Assembly (NCBI GenBank): GCA_016630955.3
Contig: CM049995.1
Span: 1,488,001-1,552,000 of the forward strand
Length of the DNA stretch: 64,000 nt
Reading direction: 5' to 3'
From: Didymella arachidicola
Taxonomy: Eukaryota > Ascomycota > Dothideomycetes > Pleosporales > Didymellaceae
Within the stretch, counting starts at the first letter, position 1; every line of letters starts with the position of its first letter. The notes beneath the pieces are model-generated. The model was given only the letters and a program-made list of their open reading frames with translations. It had not been told where the DNA came from and searched no databases. A program made the translations under genes and the position numbers. This document shows, piece by piece, positions 1-8,641 of the stretch.

Positions 1-3000
1 GATGAGGACGACTGGGGCGCACCATCGTGGAGCAAGGGGAAGCGAAGCTCCAAAGCCGACGTCCCAGTCGAGGTTGTAGAAGAGTCGACAGATCCTGTGC
101 AGAAACCCGACGAAGACGATGATCCATGGGGCAGCGCAGCGTTCAACATTGGCAAGAAGGCTAAGAAGAGCAAGAAGGGCGTCCTCGGCGCGCAAACATC
201 CCCCGAACCTGAGCTTCCACCGCCTCTTGAGATAGAAGCGCCACCCGCTGTCGAAGAAGAGCCTGATCCTTGGGACCTCGGCACTACCTCAAAGAAAAAG
301 AAGAAGAAGGATGAGTCTGCTAACGAGCTTACCAAGACAAGTTCCAAGGACTCTGCGACCAAGTCTGCCACTGAAGACCTGCTTGGCCTTGATGACCCAC
401 CTCCAGAGGTTGTAGACGATGCGCCTGTTGAGGAGAAGAAAGAGAAGAAAGACAAAGACAAAGACAAGAAGAGCTCAACGAAGTCTTCGAGTCTTTGGGG
501 CGCATTCGGTGGAACCTCGTCTAAGAAAGAGACCCCCACTGAGAAGAAGAGGCGGGAAAAGAAAGAGGCCAAGGAAGCTGAAGAGGCTGCGGAGAAAGCT
601 CGTCTTGAGCAAGAGGAAGCCGATCGAGTCGCTACTGAAGCCGCTGAGGCCGAAGCTGCCGCCGCTGCCGAGGCTGAGGCCGCCGCTGCTGAAGCTGAAG
701 CTGAAGCTGCCCGAGTCGCAGCTGAAGAAGAAGAGCGGAAAAAGGCAGAAGAGGAGGCAGCTAAGAGCTCGGGCTGGGGCAGCAGCATCTGGGGCTCGTC
801 CAAGACAACTGCTAAGAAAGAGTCCACCAAAGAGCGAAAGGCTCGCGAGAAGAAGGAAGAGCAAGAAAGGATCGAGCGCGAGGCGAGAGAGGCTGAGGAA
901 GCTGCAGAGAAGGCGCGGCTTGAGCAGGAAGAGGCTGATCGCGTCAAAGCCGAAGAGGACGATAAGCTCCGCAGCGAGGCGAAGGCAGCCGCCGAAGCAG
1001 CGCTGGCAGCTGACGAAGCACGACTCGACAAGGAGGATGAAGCGCGCATGCTCCGCGAGGACTTCGAGGCGACCTCAGGTCCTCCCAAGAAGGAGAATGC
1101 CAAGGCCAAGAAAGAGCGCGAGTCTAGAGAGAAGAAGATGAAGAAGCAGATCGAAAAGCTGGAACAGGAAGCTGTCGACGCTGCTGATGCTGCCGCGCAG
1201 GCTCAACAGAATGCTGACAACCTCGAAGCGGAGTGTGTCGTGGCTGGTCTAGACATTGCCTTCCTAGACGAATTCAAGAGGAAGCCTGAACCTGCTGTCG
1301 AAGAAGCATCTCCACCGCCACCTGAGGAAGAGGCTCCACCTCCAGAGGAAGCAGAACCCGCTCCGACTGCAGACGATGATCTTTGGGACTCTGTCAAAGA
1401 CATCCCAGAGGATGAGCTTCTTGCTGAACTAGGCGAGACCAAGACGACGCTACCTACCAAGAAGAAAGAGGAGGCTGGTGGTTGGGGAAGTGCATGGGGC
1501 ATCTCACTGCGTAAGACCAAGAAAGAACCCGAACCCGAACCTATTGTTGTTCCAGACCCCGAACCAGTCGCTGAACCTGAACCAGAACCTGCTGCAGAGC
1601 CAGAACCGGTGGTCGAAGAGGCACCTGTCCTGTCTGCCAAAGAGTTGAAGAAGCTCGAGAAAGCGAAGAAGAAAAAGGGCAAACTCGTCGAACCGGAGCC
1701 GGAACCTGAACCGAAGCCAGTGGTTGTCCCGGAACCTGAGCCTGAGCCTGAGCCTGAGCCTGTCGTCGAAGCAGATCCGGAACCCGCCTTCGAAGACGCG
1801 CCTGAACCTCCTCCTCCGCCGCCAGTCGAGATCATTGAGGCCACGCCCAAGAAGGAGAAGAAGAGCAGCAAAAAGTCTAAGAAGTCAAAGTACGAGGATC
1901 CATGGGAGGAGGAGCCTGTTGTCGTGCCCCCTCCTCCTGCCGCTCGACGGTCGCCTATTCCTGGTGGGTTCCCCGATGAGGATGATGTGTTGATAGATAT
2001 GTCTGAGCCGCCACCACCACCGCCTGCCGATCCGGAATCTGAAGTGGTTCCTGAAGTCGCCCCTGAACCTGAGCCCGTTATTGAGGAGCCTGCTGTAGAG
2101 GACCCCGTTGTCGAGGAGCCCGTTGTCGTGGTTCCTGACAAGAAGTCAAAGAAGCTCAAGAAAAGCAGCAAGTCGTCCAAGTCGAAACCTGTCGTCGAAG
2201 CGCCGCCTCCACCGCCACCGCCGCCACCAGTCGAGCCAGATGAGTTTGTTGACGCTGAGGCGGAACAAGCAGAAGTCGTCCTCCTCGACAGTGCACCTCT
2301 CGACCGGGAGATGCTTCTAGATGACGATCTCTTACCTGCCGAAGATGCTCCCGTCAAGCTGCCTACGCCACCTCCTGAGATCAATGATCCTGTAGTCGTG
2401 GACTCGCCGAAGAAAGAGCGTGCAAAGGTTCATCGCACTGGCACGTCTGGGACATGGGGATCATGGGGTGCGACGCCACAGAAGTCGAGCAAGTCAAGAG
2501 AAAGCAGGAAGAAGTCTCGCGACGACGGTGGCAGCGCAGAGAAGCCGAGCATGGGCCGTTCAAAGTCTGCCCGCACGTCGTCAACAAGGGATCGAGATGT
2601 CATGTCCAAATCGTCTGGCTCTGACAAGATGTCGAAGACGCCTTCTGCCACGCGAGTCAAGCCTCAGCGTGCGTCTACGGGAATCGGAGCGCTCTTTGGT
2701 GCCTCCCCTTTCGGCGCTGCACCTGCCCATCCTACAGCATCTCGCTCCAAGTCACGTCGGACGTCGGCAACGCCCAAGATGCTCTCTCGTCGCAATTCGA
2801 TAGACCGAGACGCTGCAATGATGTCGCCGCCGCAGACTGATACAGACATGCGGTACTCGTCGAAGGCTGACAAGGTACTGGGGCGGGAGAAGCCGTCTCG
2901 AAGGTCCAGCACCAGAGACAAGGGCAAGTCGAGAGAAAGAGGTAAGCATCTCACTAGCACGTTGGGCGCCATTGGTCGGCCCGGCGTTGGTAACGGTTGG

Positions 3001-4620
3001 ACGGAGCTAACCGAGAGCTCAGCTGTGCCCGACCCGTACCCCGTTGAAGACGACCTCGTGATGCTCGACGATCCTCCCACACCGGTGCAGGAGCGACCAG
3101 AGACCAAACGTCGCAAATCGAAGCGCGGTTCTGTGCAGCCCGAGGAGCCCATCACTGCGCCGCCCAGCGCCGACGACCCCGTCATTGTGGATCCCATGGA
3201 TGTGGAGCCCACCCCAGTCGAGGGTGAGCGCAGGCCCCGCCGCGAACGCGAATACTCGCGACGCGAGCGAGCTTCGTCGAGCGCAAAGGACACGATGCCC
3301 ACGCTGGCTGGTGTTGCCGGCACTGCTGCCGCCGTCAGCGGCCTGAAGAGCATGTTCGCGTTTGGCCGCAAGAAGAGCGTCGCGCAGCCGCCGGACGAAG
3401 ACGCGCGGGACCGCCGCAGGGCCTACGAGACGGAAGACGAGCGCAGACGGCGCAAACGGTCGACAATGCGCGGCGAGATTGACGAAGACGAGGCTAAGCG
3501 TCTGCGTCACGAGCGCCGCAGCGTGCGCCGTGGACGCGACGAGGCCGACTACATGGCCTCGGGCGCAAACGGCAACGGCAACGGCAACGGCATCGGCAAC
3601 GGCAGCCCCGACTACGATCCCGAGCGCGAGGCACGCAGAGCTGAGCGCCGCGCCCGTCGTGAGCGAGACGGCGACAAGGGCTCGCGCCGGGCTGAGCAGG
3701 AGGACGTCGAGGCCAGGGAAGCCAAGGCCGAACGGCGCCGCGAGCGCGAGCGCGAGAACGAGGCGGCCATCCTCGCGCAGAAAAAGGCGCGCCAGATGGC
3801 CGAGCTGGAGCGCCGCGACAAGCAGGCCCAAGAGGAGCTGCGCCGCATCGCCGAGAAAGAAGAGCGCAAGCGCCTGCGTGCCGAGCGCAAGGGCACCGAC
3901 GACCGTGAGCACCGCTCCGCACGCCGCAGAGACAGCGTCAAAGAGACGCCGCGCCCGCACAACGAGCGCCGCCGCTCCCACCAGGCCGAGACGGAAGACG
4001 ACCGTCGTCGCCGCCACGATGAGCGCCGCACCGCCCGCCGCGCCTCAGACTATCCAGCGCCCCCCGTCAACGCCTCGGGCGAGCCCATCACCGACTACTT
4101 CGACAGCCGCAACGCCGAGCGCCCGGATACCAACGGCTCCGGCCACCGCAGCTCCAAGCACCGCTCCCGCCGCGGCGACGAGGGCGAGCAAGTCTACCTC
4201 AACAAGGGCCCGGACAAGACGTCGTCGTGGGTGCAGTCGCTCTCCGACGACAACCCCTTGCCGCCGCCCATTGCAGAAACGATCCTCGACCCGCCGCCGG
4301 GCTCCCGCGACACGCTCGACGACGACGAAACACCCAGCATGGACGAGGACATTCGGCTGCGCATCGCCGGCCGCCGCGGCCCGAAGCGCGAGAAGGAGCG
4401 CGCAGAGCGGCATGCAGAGCGCGAGCGCGATCGCAAAAAGGACCGCAGACGCAGCTACTACGAGGACGAGGACGAGGCGCCACGCTCGAGCCGCAGGGAC
4501 TCGAGACGCAACACGTACGACAAGTACGACCAGCCGGTGCGGACGTGGGACGGGAAGGAAGAGACGCCGCGGGGCGTCAAGAGGGGGAGCTGGCTGAAGA
4601 AGATTGCCGGGCTGAAGTGA
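1..4620 (+). CDS. Large low-complexity charged protein with WG motifs (5' end outside window)
   Basis: The reading frame is open from the first base to a TGA at 4618-4620, about 1,539 codons with no visible start, so this is the C-terminal part of a larger protein. It has no recognised globular domain. The first third alternates Lys/Glu/Ala-rich stretches that look like charged helices or coiled coil with short tryptophan-glycine islands (DPWG, SLWG, SGWGSSIWGSS, GGWGSAWG, GTWGSWG). The middle is Pro-Glu repeat (PEPEPE) and polyproline. The last third is very Arg/Ser/Glu-rich, and the protein ends in a basic tail (GSWLKKIAGLK). A GTAAGC at 2942 could be a splice donor, but the frame stays open and I did not use it. 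The family is not recognised. WG motifs in a disordered acidic setting recall Argonaute-binding GW proteins, but this is resemblance only. The gene is convergent with the CK2 beta gene. Confidence 0.8.
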   Translation, partial: DEDDWGAPSWSKGKRSSKADVPVEVVEESTDPVQKPDEDDDPWGSAAFNIGKKAKKSKKGVLGAQTSPEPELPPPLEIEAPPAVEEEPDPWDLGTTSKKKKKKDESANELTKTSSKDSATKSATEDLLGLDDPPPEVVDDAPVEEKKEKKDKDKDKKSSTKSSSLWGAFGGTSSKKETPTEKKRREKKEAKEAEEAAEKARLEQEEADRVATEAAEAEAAAAAEAEAAAAEAEAEAARVAAEEEERKKAEEEAAKSSGWGSSIWGSSKTTAKKESTKERKAREKKEEQERIEREAREAEEAAEKARLEQEEADRVKAEEDDKLRSEAKAAAEAALAADEARLDKEDEARMLREDFEATSGPPKKENAKAKKERESREKKMKKQIEKLEQEAVDAADAAAQAQQNADNLEAECVVAGLDIAFLDEFKRKPEPAVEEASPPPPEEEAPPPEEAEPAPTADDDLWDSVKDIPEDELLAELGETKTTLPTKKKEEAGGWGSAWGISLRKTKKEPEPEPIVVPDPEPVAEPEPEPAAEPEPVVEEAPVLSAKELKKLEKAKKKKGKLVEPEPEPEPKPVVVPEPEPEPEPEPVVEADPEPAFEDAPEPPPPPPVEIIEATPKKEKKSSKKSKKSKYEDPWEEEPVVVPPPPAARRSPIPGGFPDEDDVLIDMSEPPPPPPADPESEVVPEVAPEPEPVIEEPAVEDPVVEEPVVVVPDKKSKKLKKSSKSSKSKPVVEAPPPPPPPPPVEPDEFVDAEAEQAEVVLLDSAPLDREMLLDDDLLPAEDAPVKLPTPPPEINDPVVVDSPKKERAKVHRTGTSGTWGSWGATPQKSSKSRESRKKSRDDGGSAEKPSMGRSKSARTSSTRDRDVMSKSSGSDKMSKTPSATRVKPQRASTGIGALFGASPFGAAPAHPTASRSKSRRTSATPKMLSRRNSIDRDAAMMSPPQTDTDMRYSSKADKVLGREKPSRRSSTRDKGKSRERGKHLTSTLGAIGRPGVGNGWTELTESSAVPDPYPVEDDLVMLDDPPTPVQERPETKRRKSKRGSVQPEEPITAPPSADDPVIVDPMDVEPTPVEGERRPRREREYSRRERASSSAKDTMPTLAGVAGTAAAVSGLKSMFAFGRKKSVAQPPDEDARDRRRAYETEDERRRRKRSTMRGEIDEDEAKRLRHERRSVRRGRDEADYMASGANGNGNGNGIGNGSPDYDPEREARRAERRARRERDGDKGSRRAEQEDVEAREAKAERRRERERENEAAILAQKKARQMAELERRDKQAQEELRRIAEKEERKRLRAERKGTDDREHRSARRRDSVKETPRPHNERRRSHQAETEDDRRRRHDERRTARRASDYPAPPVNASGEPITDYFDSRNAERPDTNGSGHRSSKHRSRRGDEGEQVYLNKGPDKTSSWVQSLSDDNPLPPPIAETILDPPPGSRDTLDDDETPSMDEDIRLRIAGRRGPKREKERAERHAERERDRKKDRRRSYYEDEDEAPRSSRRDSRRNTYDKYDQPVRTWDGKEETPRGVKRGSWLKKIAGLK

Positions 4621-5263
4621 GCCAGCCGTGTGTTGTCCCCCCTTTTTTGCTTTGCATTGCGCGGCGTTTCTGTCTGTTGCTTGGGCACGGGAAGCGTAGC
4701 GATTCCTACATCCACTCCAATGGCACGGCATGGGCATGGGCATGGGCATAGCGTGGGCTGGGGCTTTGGCTTTGTGCTAAGAGTGCGTTGCTTGTCCATT
4801 CTCTTTCTTCTTCTTACCGTAGTTTTGAAGCGTTCCGCCGTTGACACGACTTGATGAAGCATACCCACCTTTTTTTTTTTGATGGAATCGGCACATATGG
4901 GATGGAGATGGAGATGGATATAGATACCCCTCTTCCATTTTGACTGCGTTTTGGAGCGACCTGTAACAGTGCCTGCCCTCTTGGCGACGCCATCCTTCTG
5001 ACGTGTTGGGTTCTTGTTGGCTGGCTCTAGGCTGCATGCACGTCTGTCCTCTTTCTACTTCACCACATTGCGAATCGACCCGTCTACGCTTTTTGTGACG
5101 CCATCTTTCCGACGTGTTGGGAAATGCTCGTCGAGCGCGTGCTATTGCTCTCAGGCATATTCATGTGGTATATTCATAGCTGCCCAACCCGGCCAACGCC
5201 TGTCGCCTGCCCAATGCTGCATGTCTGACTTGTGAACCGATATCTTCATTCGTCCAAGATTTC
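4621..5263. other. Convergent intergenic stretch with short repeats
   Basis: No gene seen. This lies between the 3' ends of the left-edge gene and the CK2 beta gene. It contains a hexamer run of GGGCAT type (about 4727-4749), an 11-T run (4870-4880), three GATGGA units (4901-4918) and a 25-bp motif present twice (4986-5010 and 5097-5121). Confidence 0.6.
4986..5121 (+). repeat. Two copies of a 25-bp motif, 111 bp apart
   Basis: The motif begins GACGCCATC and ends GACGTGTTGGG. Copies lie at 4986-5010 and 5097-5121 and differ at two positions, both C/T. The sequence between and after the copies is not similar, so this is not a simple tandem duplication. Confidence 0.7.
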
Positions 5264-6414
5264 CTATTCCCGCACGACGGCGGCGCCCTGGAAGCCCTCG
5301 CCGCCCTCCATGTACTCGTCCTCCTCATCGTCGTCGTCTAGGTCTTCGTCTTCCTCCTCGAAGCCCGTCTCAATCTTCAGCCCCTTCAGGCGGTCTTTCA
5401 TGGCGTCACGCTGGTCGCCCTGCCATCTCGATAGCGCAGCCGCGGCATGCACCTTGAAGCCGAAGACGCGCGGCTCGTATCGGCGTTGTGACTTTGGTGG
5501 CAGCATAGCCGGGTAGACCTGGAAGAGGATGTTGTGGAAGGAGGTGCCAAAGTAGGCGCCGTCGATGACGGCGTGGCGCGACGACTTGGGATTGTATAGG
5601 TCTTCGCAGCGCGAGCAGTAGAGCTTGACGGGCGACGTGTTGGCCACGTCTGACTGGCCCATGGGCAGCAGCGGTTGTGATTCGCACATGACGCGTGGGC
5701 ATTTGCCAAAGTCTGATTTCTTGAACTTCTCGAGCTGTGTCCGTCAGCAGTGTCGGCGGCCTTGTTGGCGGGGGCCGTGTACCATCTTGGCCAGCCCTCT
5801 TGTTGTCACGATGTAGCGTGCGTGCACCAGGCCGTACAGGTGCCGCGCCGACTTCTCGATCTGCTCGCGCATCTCGTCGTCGCAGTCAAAGTCGAAGACG
5901 TCGGTGACGAGGTCGAGGGCATATTGGTAGTACTGGACCTCGGTGTTCAGCCCCGTGAGGTTGAAGCGGTCCGTCAGGTACTCTTCGTCGATCTCGCAGA
6001 AGTACTCGTTCCCCCTCGACGATATGAACTGGCTGAACGTTAGCTTGTCTGCACTGGCCATGGCCGTGGTCGTGGGCGTGGGGTGCTGGCGTCTGCGGGG
6101 GCTTTGTGCATGTTTGCGACGTGGACGGCGACGTGGACGTGGACGTGGACGTGGACGTGGACAGTGTTGGCTTGGAGCGCTTGCTGCCGGTGCTCTGGTG
6201 GGGAGCAGGCTGCACGTACCCGGCGTTCGCAGGCCGTGGGCTGGTCTCGAGGGTCGCGACGGGGGAAGGAGCGTGTGACGGTGAGACGGAGCCAGTGGGC
6301 GTGCAATCAACAGCAGCCCAGCCACAAGTATGCTGGGATTTAAAGCAGAGCACCTACCCAATCGCGCCAGTAGCTTGTGTAGTCGCTGTCTGTGTCGCTG
6401 TTGAAGTCGTCCAT
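5264..6414 (-). CDS. CKB1: Casein kinase II regulatory (beta) subunit
   Basis: Three exons (6414-6358, 6028-5783, 5734-5264) encode 257 residues, the usual size for fungal CK2 beta. CK2 beta dimerises and docks two catalytic alpha subunits to make the constitutive Ser/Thr kinase holoenzyme. Visible hallmarks are the acidic N-terminus (MDDFNSDTDSDYTSYW), the RGNEYFCEIDEEYL block, the RFNLTGL segment, and the zinc-ribbon cysteines C113, C118, C141 and C144 that form the dimer interface. The C-terminal region carries the conserved GTSFHN and PRVFGFK segments and ends in an acidic run. Intron 1 is 329 nt, far longer than the other introns here except that of the YRA1-type gene, and holds a hexamer repeat; intron 2 is 48 nt. 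The start is fixed by the conserved N-terminal peptide. Family assignment is secure. Confidence 0.95.
6118..6162 (+). repeat. GACGTG hexamer microsatellite inside a CK2 beta intron
   Basis: Seven and a half hexamer units, with the second varied to GACGGC, run through intron 1 of the CK2 beta gene. On the + strand it would read Asp-Val repeats, but it lies wholly within the intron. Confidence 0.85.
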
Positions 6415-6964
6415 GGTGCGCAGAAGCGCCGCGTGCAGCGAATAGCCGTGTCTAGGCGGTGGAGTGGTGTAGTAGGCGACTGAGGTGCTGAGGTGCGGAG
6501 GGTTCGTGTGCGTCGAGTGTTGCCCCAGGCGCGGGCCGCGGTTGCTGTGAATTGACGATAGGTCCCAGGTGCGACTGCCATGCGCGGGGTCTTGCATATC
6601 GAGCCTTCTAACCATCTTGGGTACTAGCGCAGACTCGCGTCCAGAGGAACCAGAATGCTTCTCTGGACATCTCGTGTCTGCAATGCATCATAACCTGCAT
6701 TGAACCTAATCGAGCTGGGTTACCGGATAGGTTGATCACGCTTACAGACAACCGTTGATGCTACTCAAACTCAATATTTGGACACCATCATCCTTGATTG
6801 CTGCTGCATCTTTGCTGAGCACGCGACAAGAGCAACAGTACTCAGTAGGAACCTCTTGACAAAGTCAGCAGCTGCCATGCCATTCGTATTTCGCTCTTGC
6901 ACTCTTCCAAATCCCAACCTCTAACAACACTAGCTAGCGAGTAGCTCCATCTATCTGCAGCGTT
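6415..6964. other. Intergenic stretch between CK2 beta and the LOV/PAS pseudogene
   Basis: This is a divergent promoter region for the CK2 beta gene (-) and the degenerate LOV/PAS gene (+). I see no coding sequence and no motif I can name with confidence. Confidence 0.5.
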
Positions 6965-8641
6965 ATGCGGGTCTATTCGCACTGCGTCCCGGCCTTGTTA
7001 CGATGCTTGGATTCGCAGAAGGCGTTAAAGGCTATACAGTTTGCCAATGCGCTGGCAGATCAGATTACACAACAACCGACCTGGCCAACTAAAGCAAGCG
7101 TTGCCTCTCTGGATCCGAAATTCGAGCAATTGTCACAGCGGGTCCTGAGCGAACTAGTTGCTAAGGCGCTCCTCGCATTCGTGACGTTCAATGTGGTGGA
7201 TATTATCACAGAGCTGCTGAACAAGGAGACACTTGGACGGAATACTCCAGTCATGCGCGAGCTTGTGCACGGTCTTGCCGAAGTGTACTGTCTGAGTGAT
7301 CCAACGCAAGAGGGCAATCCAATCGTGTTTGCATCAGAAGGTGAGTGTGTCACCTAACCGCACAATGGGCCGCTGTTTTCGACTGCTGATCGGGCCTGGC
7401 AGAGTTCTACAACGCTATTCAGTATGGAAGTGGCTACGCGATTGGAAAAGCCTGTCGGTTTCTTCACGGCCCCAAGACCGACAGACGCGCTGTTGAACGA
7501 ATGGATGAGGCCGTCCAAGCGCAGCAAGAAGTCGCCGAGACCATGGTGCAATAGTAAGTACTGGTTCGGCCTACGTTCGCTTTTGCCTACTGACAAGTCG
7601 CATTTGGGAAGATGGTACGCCATTCCTAGCACTTGTACGTCTATACAGCTTGGCTAGTGCTCACATTCACAGGTCATGGTTTCACCATTGAAAGATAACA
7701 AGGGTGGAATCCGCTACTTTATTGACGCTCGAATCGACGTCACGCACTTGGTTGACGGCGGAAAGACGATGGACTCTTTCCACCAGCTCCTCTCAGGAAA
7801 CCGCTGTCACACCTGTCGTAGAGCCTCTAGAGAACAGACCGACACTGAAGGCTCTACGGGACTTCGGACATCTTCTCAATGATGAGGAGAAAGGGTCAAT
7901 GAGAGACAGCGAGATGGTGCGCATCGACTCTCGGCCAAGTACTCCAACTGCAAGAATACCAAACAGTCCGTTACAACGACGCTTCTTGGGCATACAAGAA
8001 CGAATATCCCAAGAGTCTGCGCTCCCAACACGCAGGCCAAACACCCGGCGTTTACCAAAACATACGCTGCTCTTCTTCAGCAACCGCAGAGCTAACAAAC
8101 CCAGTACATCCTCGTGCGCCCCTATCCGTCCCTGCGCATAATCTTCACCTCATCCTCCCTCCGCATCCCAGGACTCTGGCAATGCAAGCTCGAAAACCAC
8201 ATCGGTGGCCTCGAGCACGTACGCGGCTCACTGATCGATGCTCTAGCGCAAGGAATCGGTGTCACCGCAAAAATCTCCTGGCTAACCCGCGTCAGCCCGC
8301 CATCCAGCAGTCTCTCCGTCCCACGCCTCTCCGACGACGCAAGCATCGCCACAACCGACTCCGTCATCGAGGGCAGAGCACGGTGGATCCACTGCACGCC
8401 GCTGACCAGCTCCGACGGCAAGGTCGGCGTCATCATGGTCATCATGGTCGACAAGCAAGACCGTCTGCCCGGCATAAGCAGCTTGCCCAGCATGCGCTCC
8501 GGCACAATCGGCTCTATGCCGCCACGTAGTCGTGCAAAGAGCCATGCGGGTTCCCGCCCCGAGACCACTCTGCCCAAACGCTGGACGCCGCCGGAGCCCG
8601 CAAGCAATAATCCTCTAGACAAAGCCAGATGCGAAGCTTGA
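6965..8641 (+). pseudogene. Degenerate LOV/PAS-domain protein (blue-light photoreceptor type)
   Basis: Splicing 6965-7340, 7403-7553, 7598-7634 and from 7673 gives a LOV-like PAS domain: FASEEFYNAIQYG, then GKACRFLHGPKT, then DGTPFLALVMVSPLKD. The flavin-adduct cysteine (codon 7453-7455) is kept, but the usual GxNCRFLQ reads GKACRFLH. Downstream is the second block typical of fungal PAS proteins (LVRPYPSLRIIF, WIHCTPL, KVGV). Between them the frame breaks. After about 7790 the conserved text (LKALRDFGHLLNDEE) continues in a second frame. The expected TPGVYQN segment before the next intron is in a third. That intron (8062-8104) has a good CTAAC and CAG end but starts AT instead of GT. Two frameshifts plus a lost donor point to a pseudogene. 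The start at 6965 is uncertain, and assembly errors are the alternative. Confidence 0.65.

Noticed and set aside
3019..4017. Long minus-strand open frame (332 codons) opposite the left-edge gene
   Set aside because: It is a by-product of the GC-rich, Arg/Glu-rich coding sequence on the other strand; composition is hydrophobic and without family resemblance.
6106..6483. Reading frame encoding an Asp-Val repeat
   Set aside because: It arises from the GACGTG microsatellite inside the CK2 beta intron.
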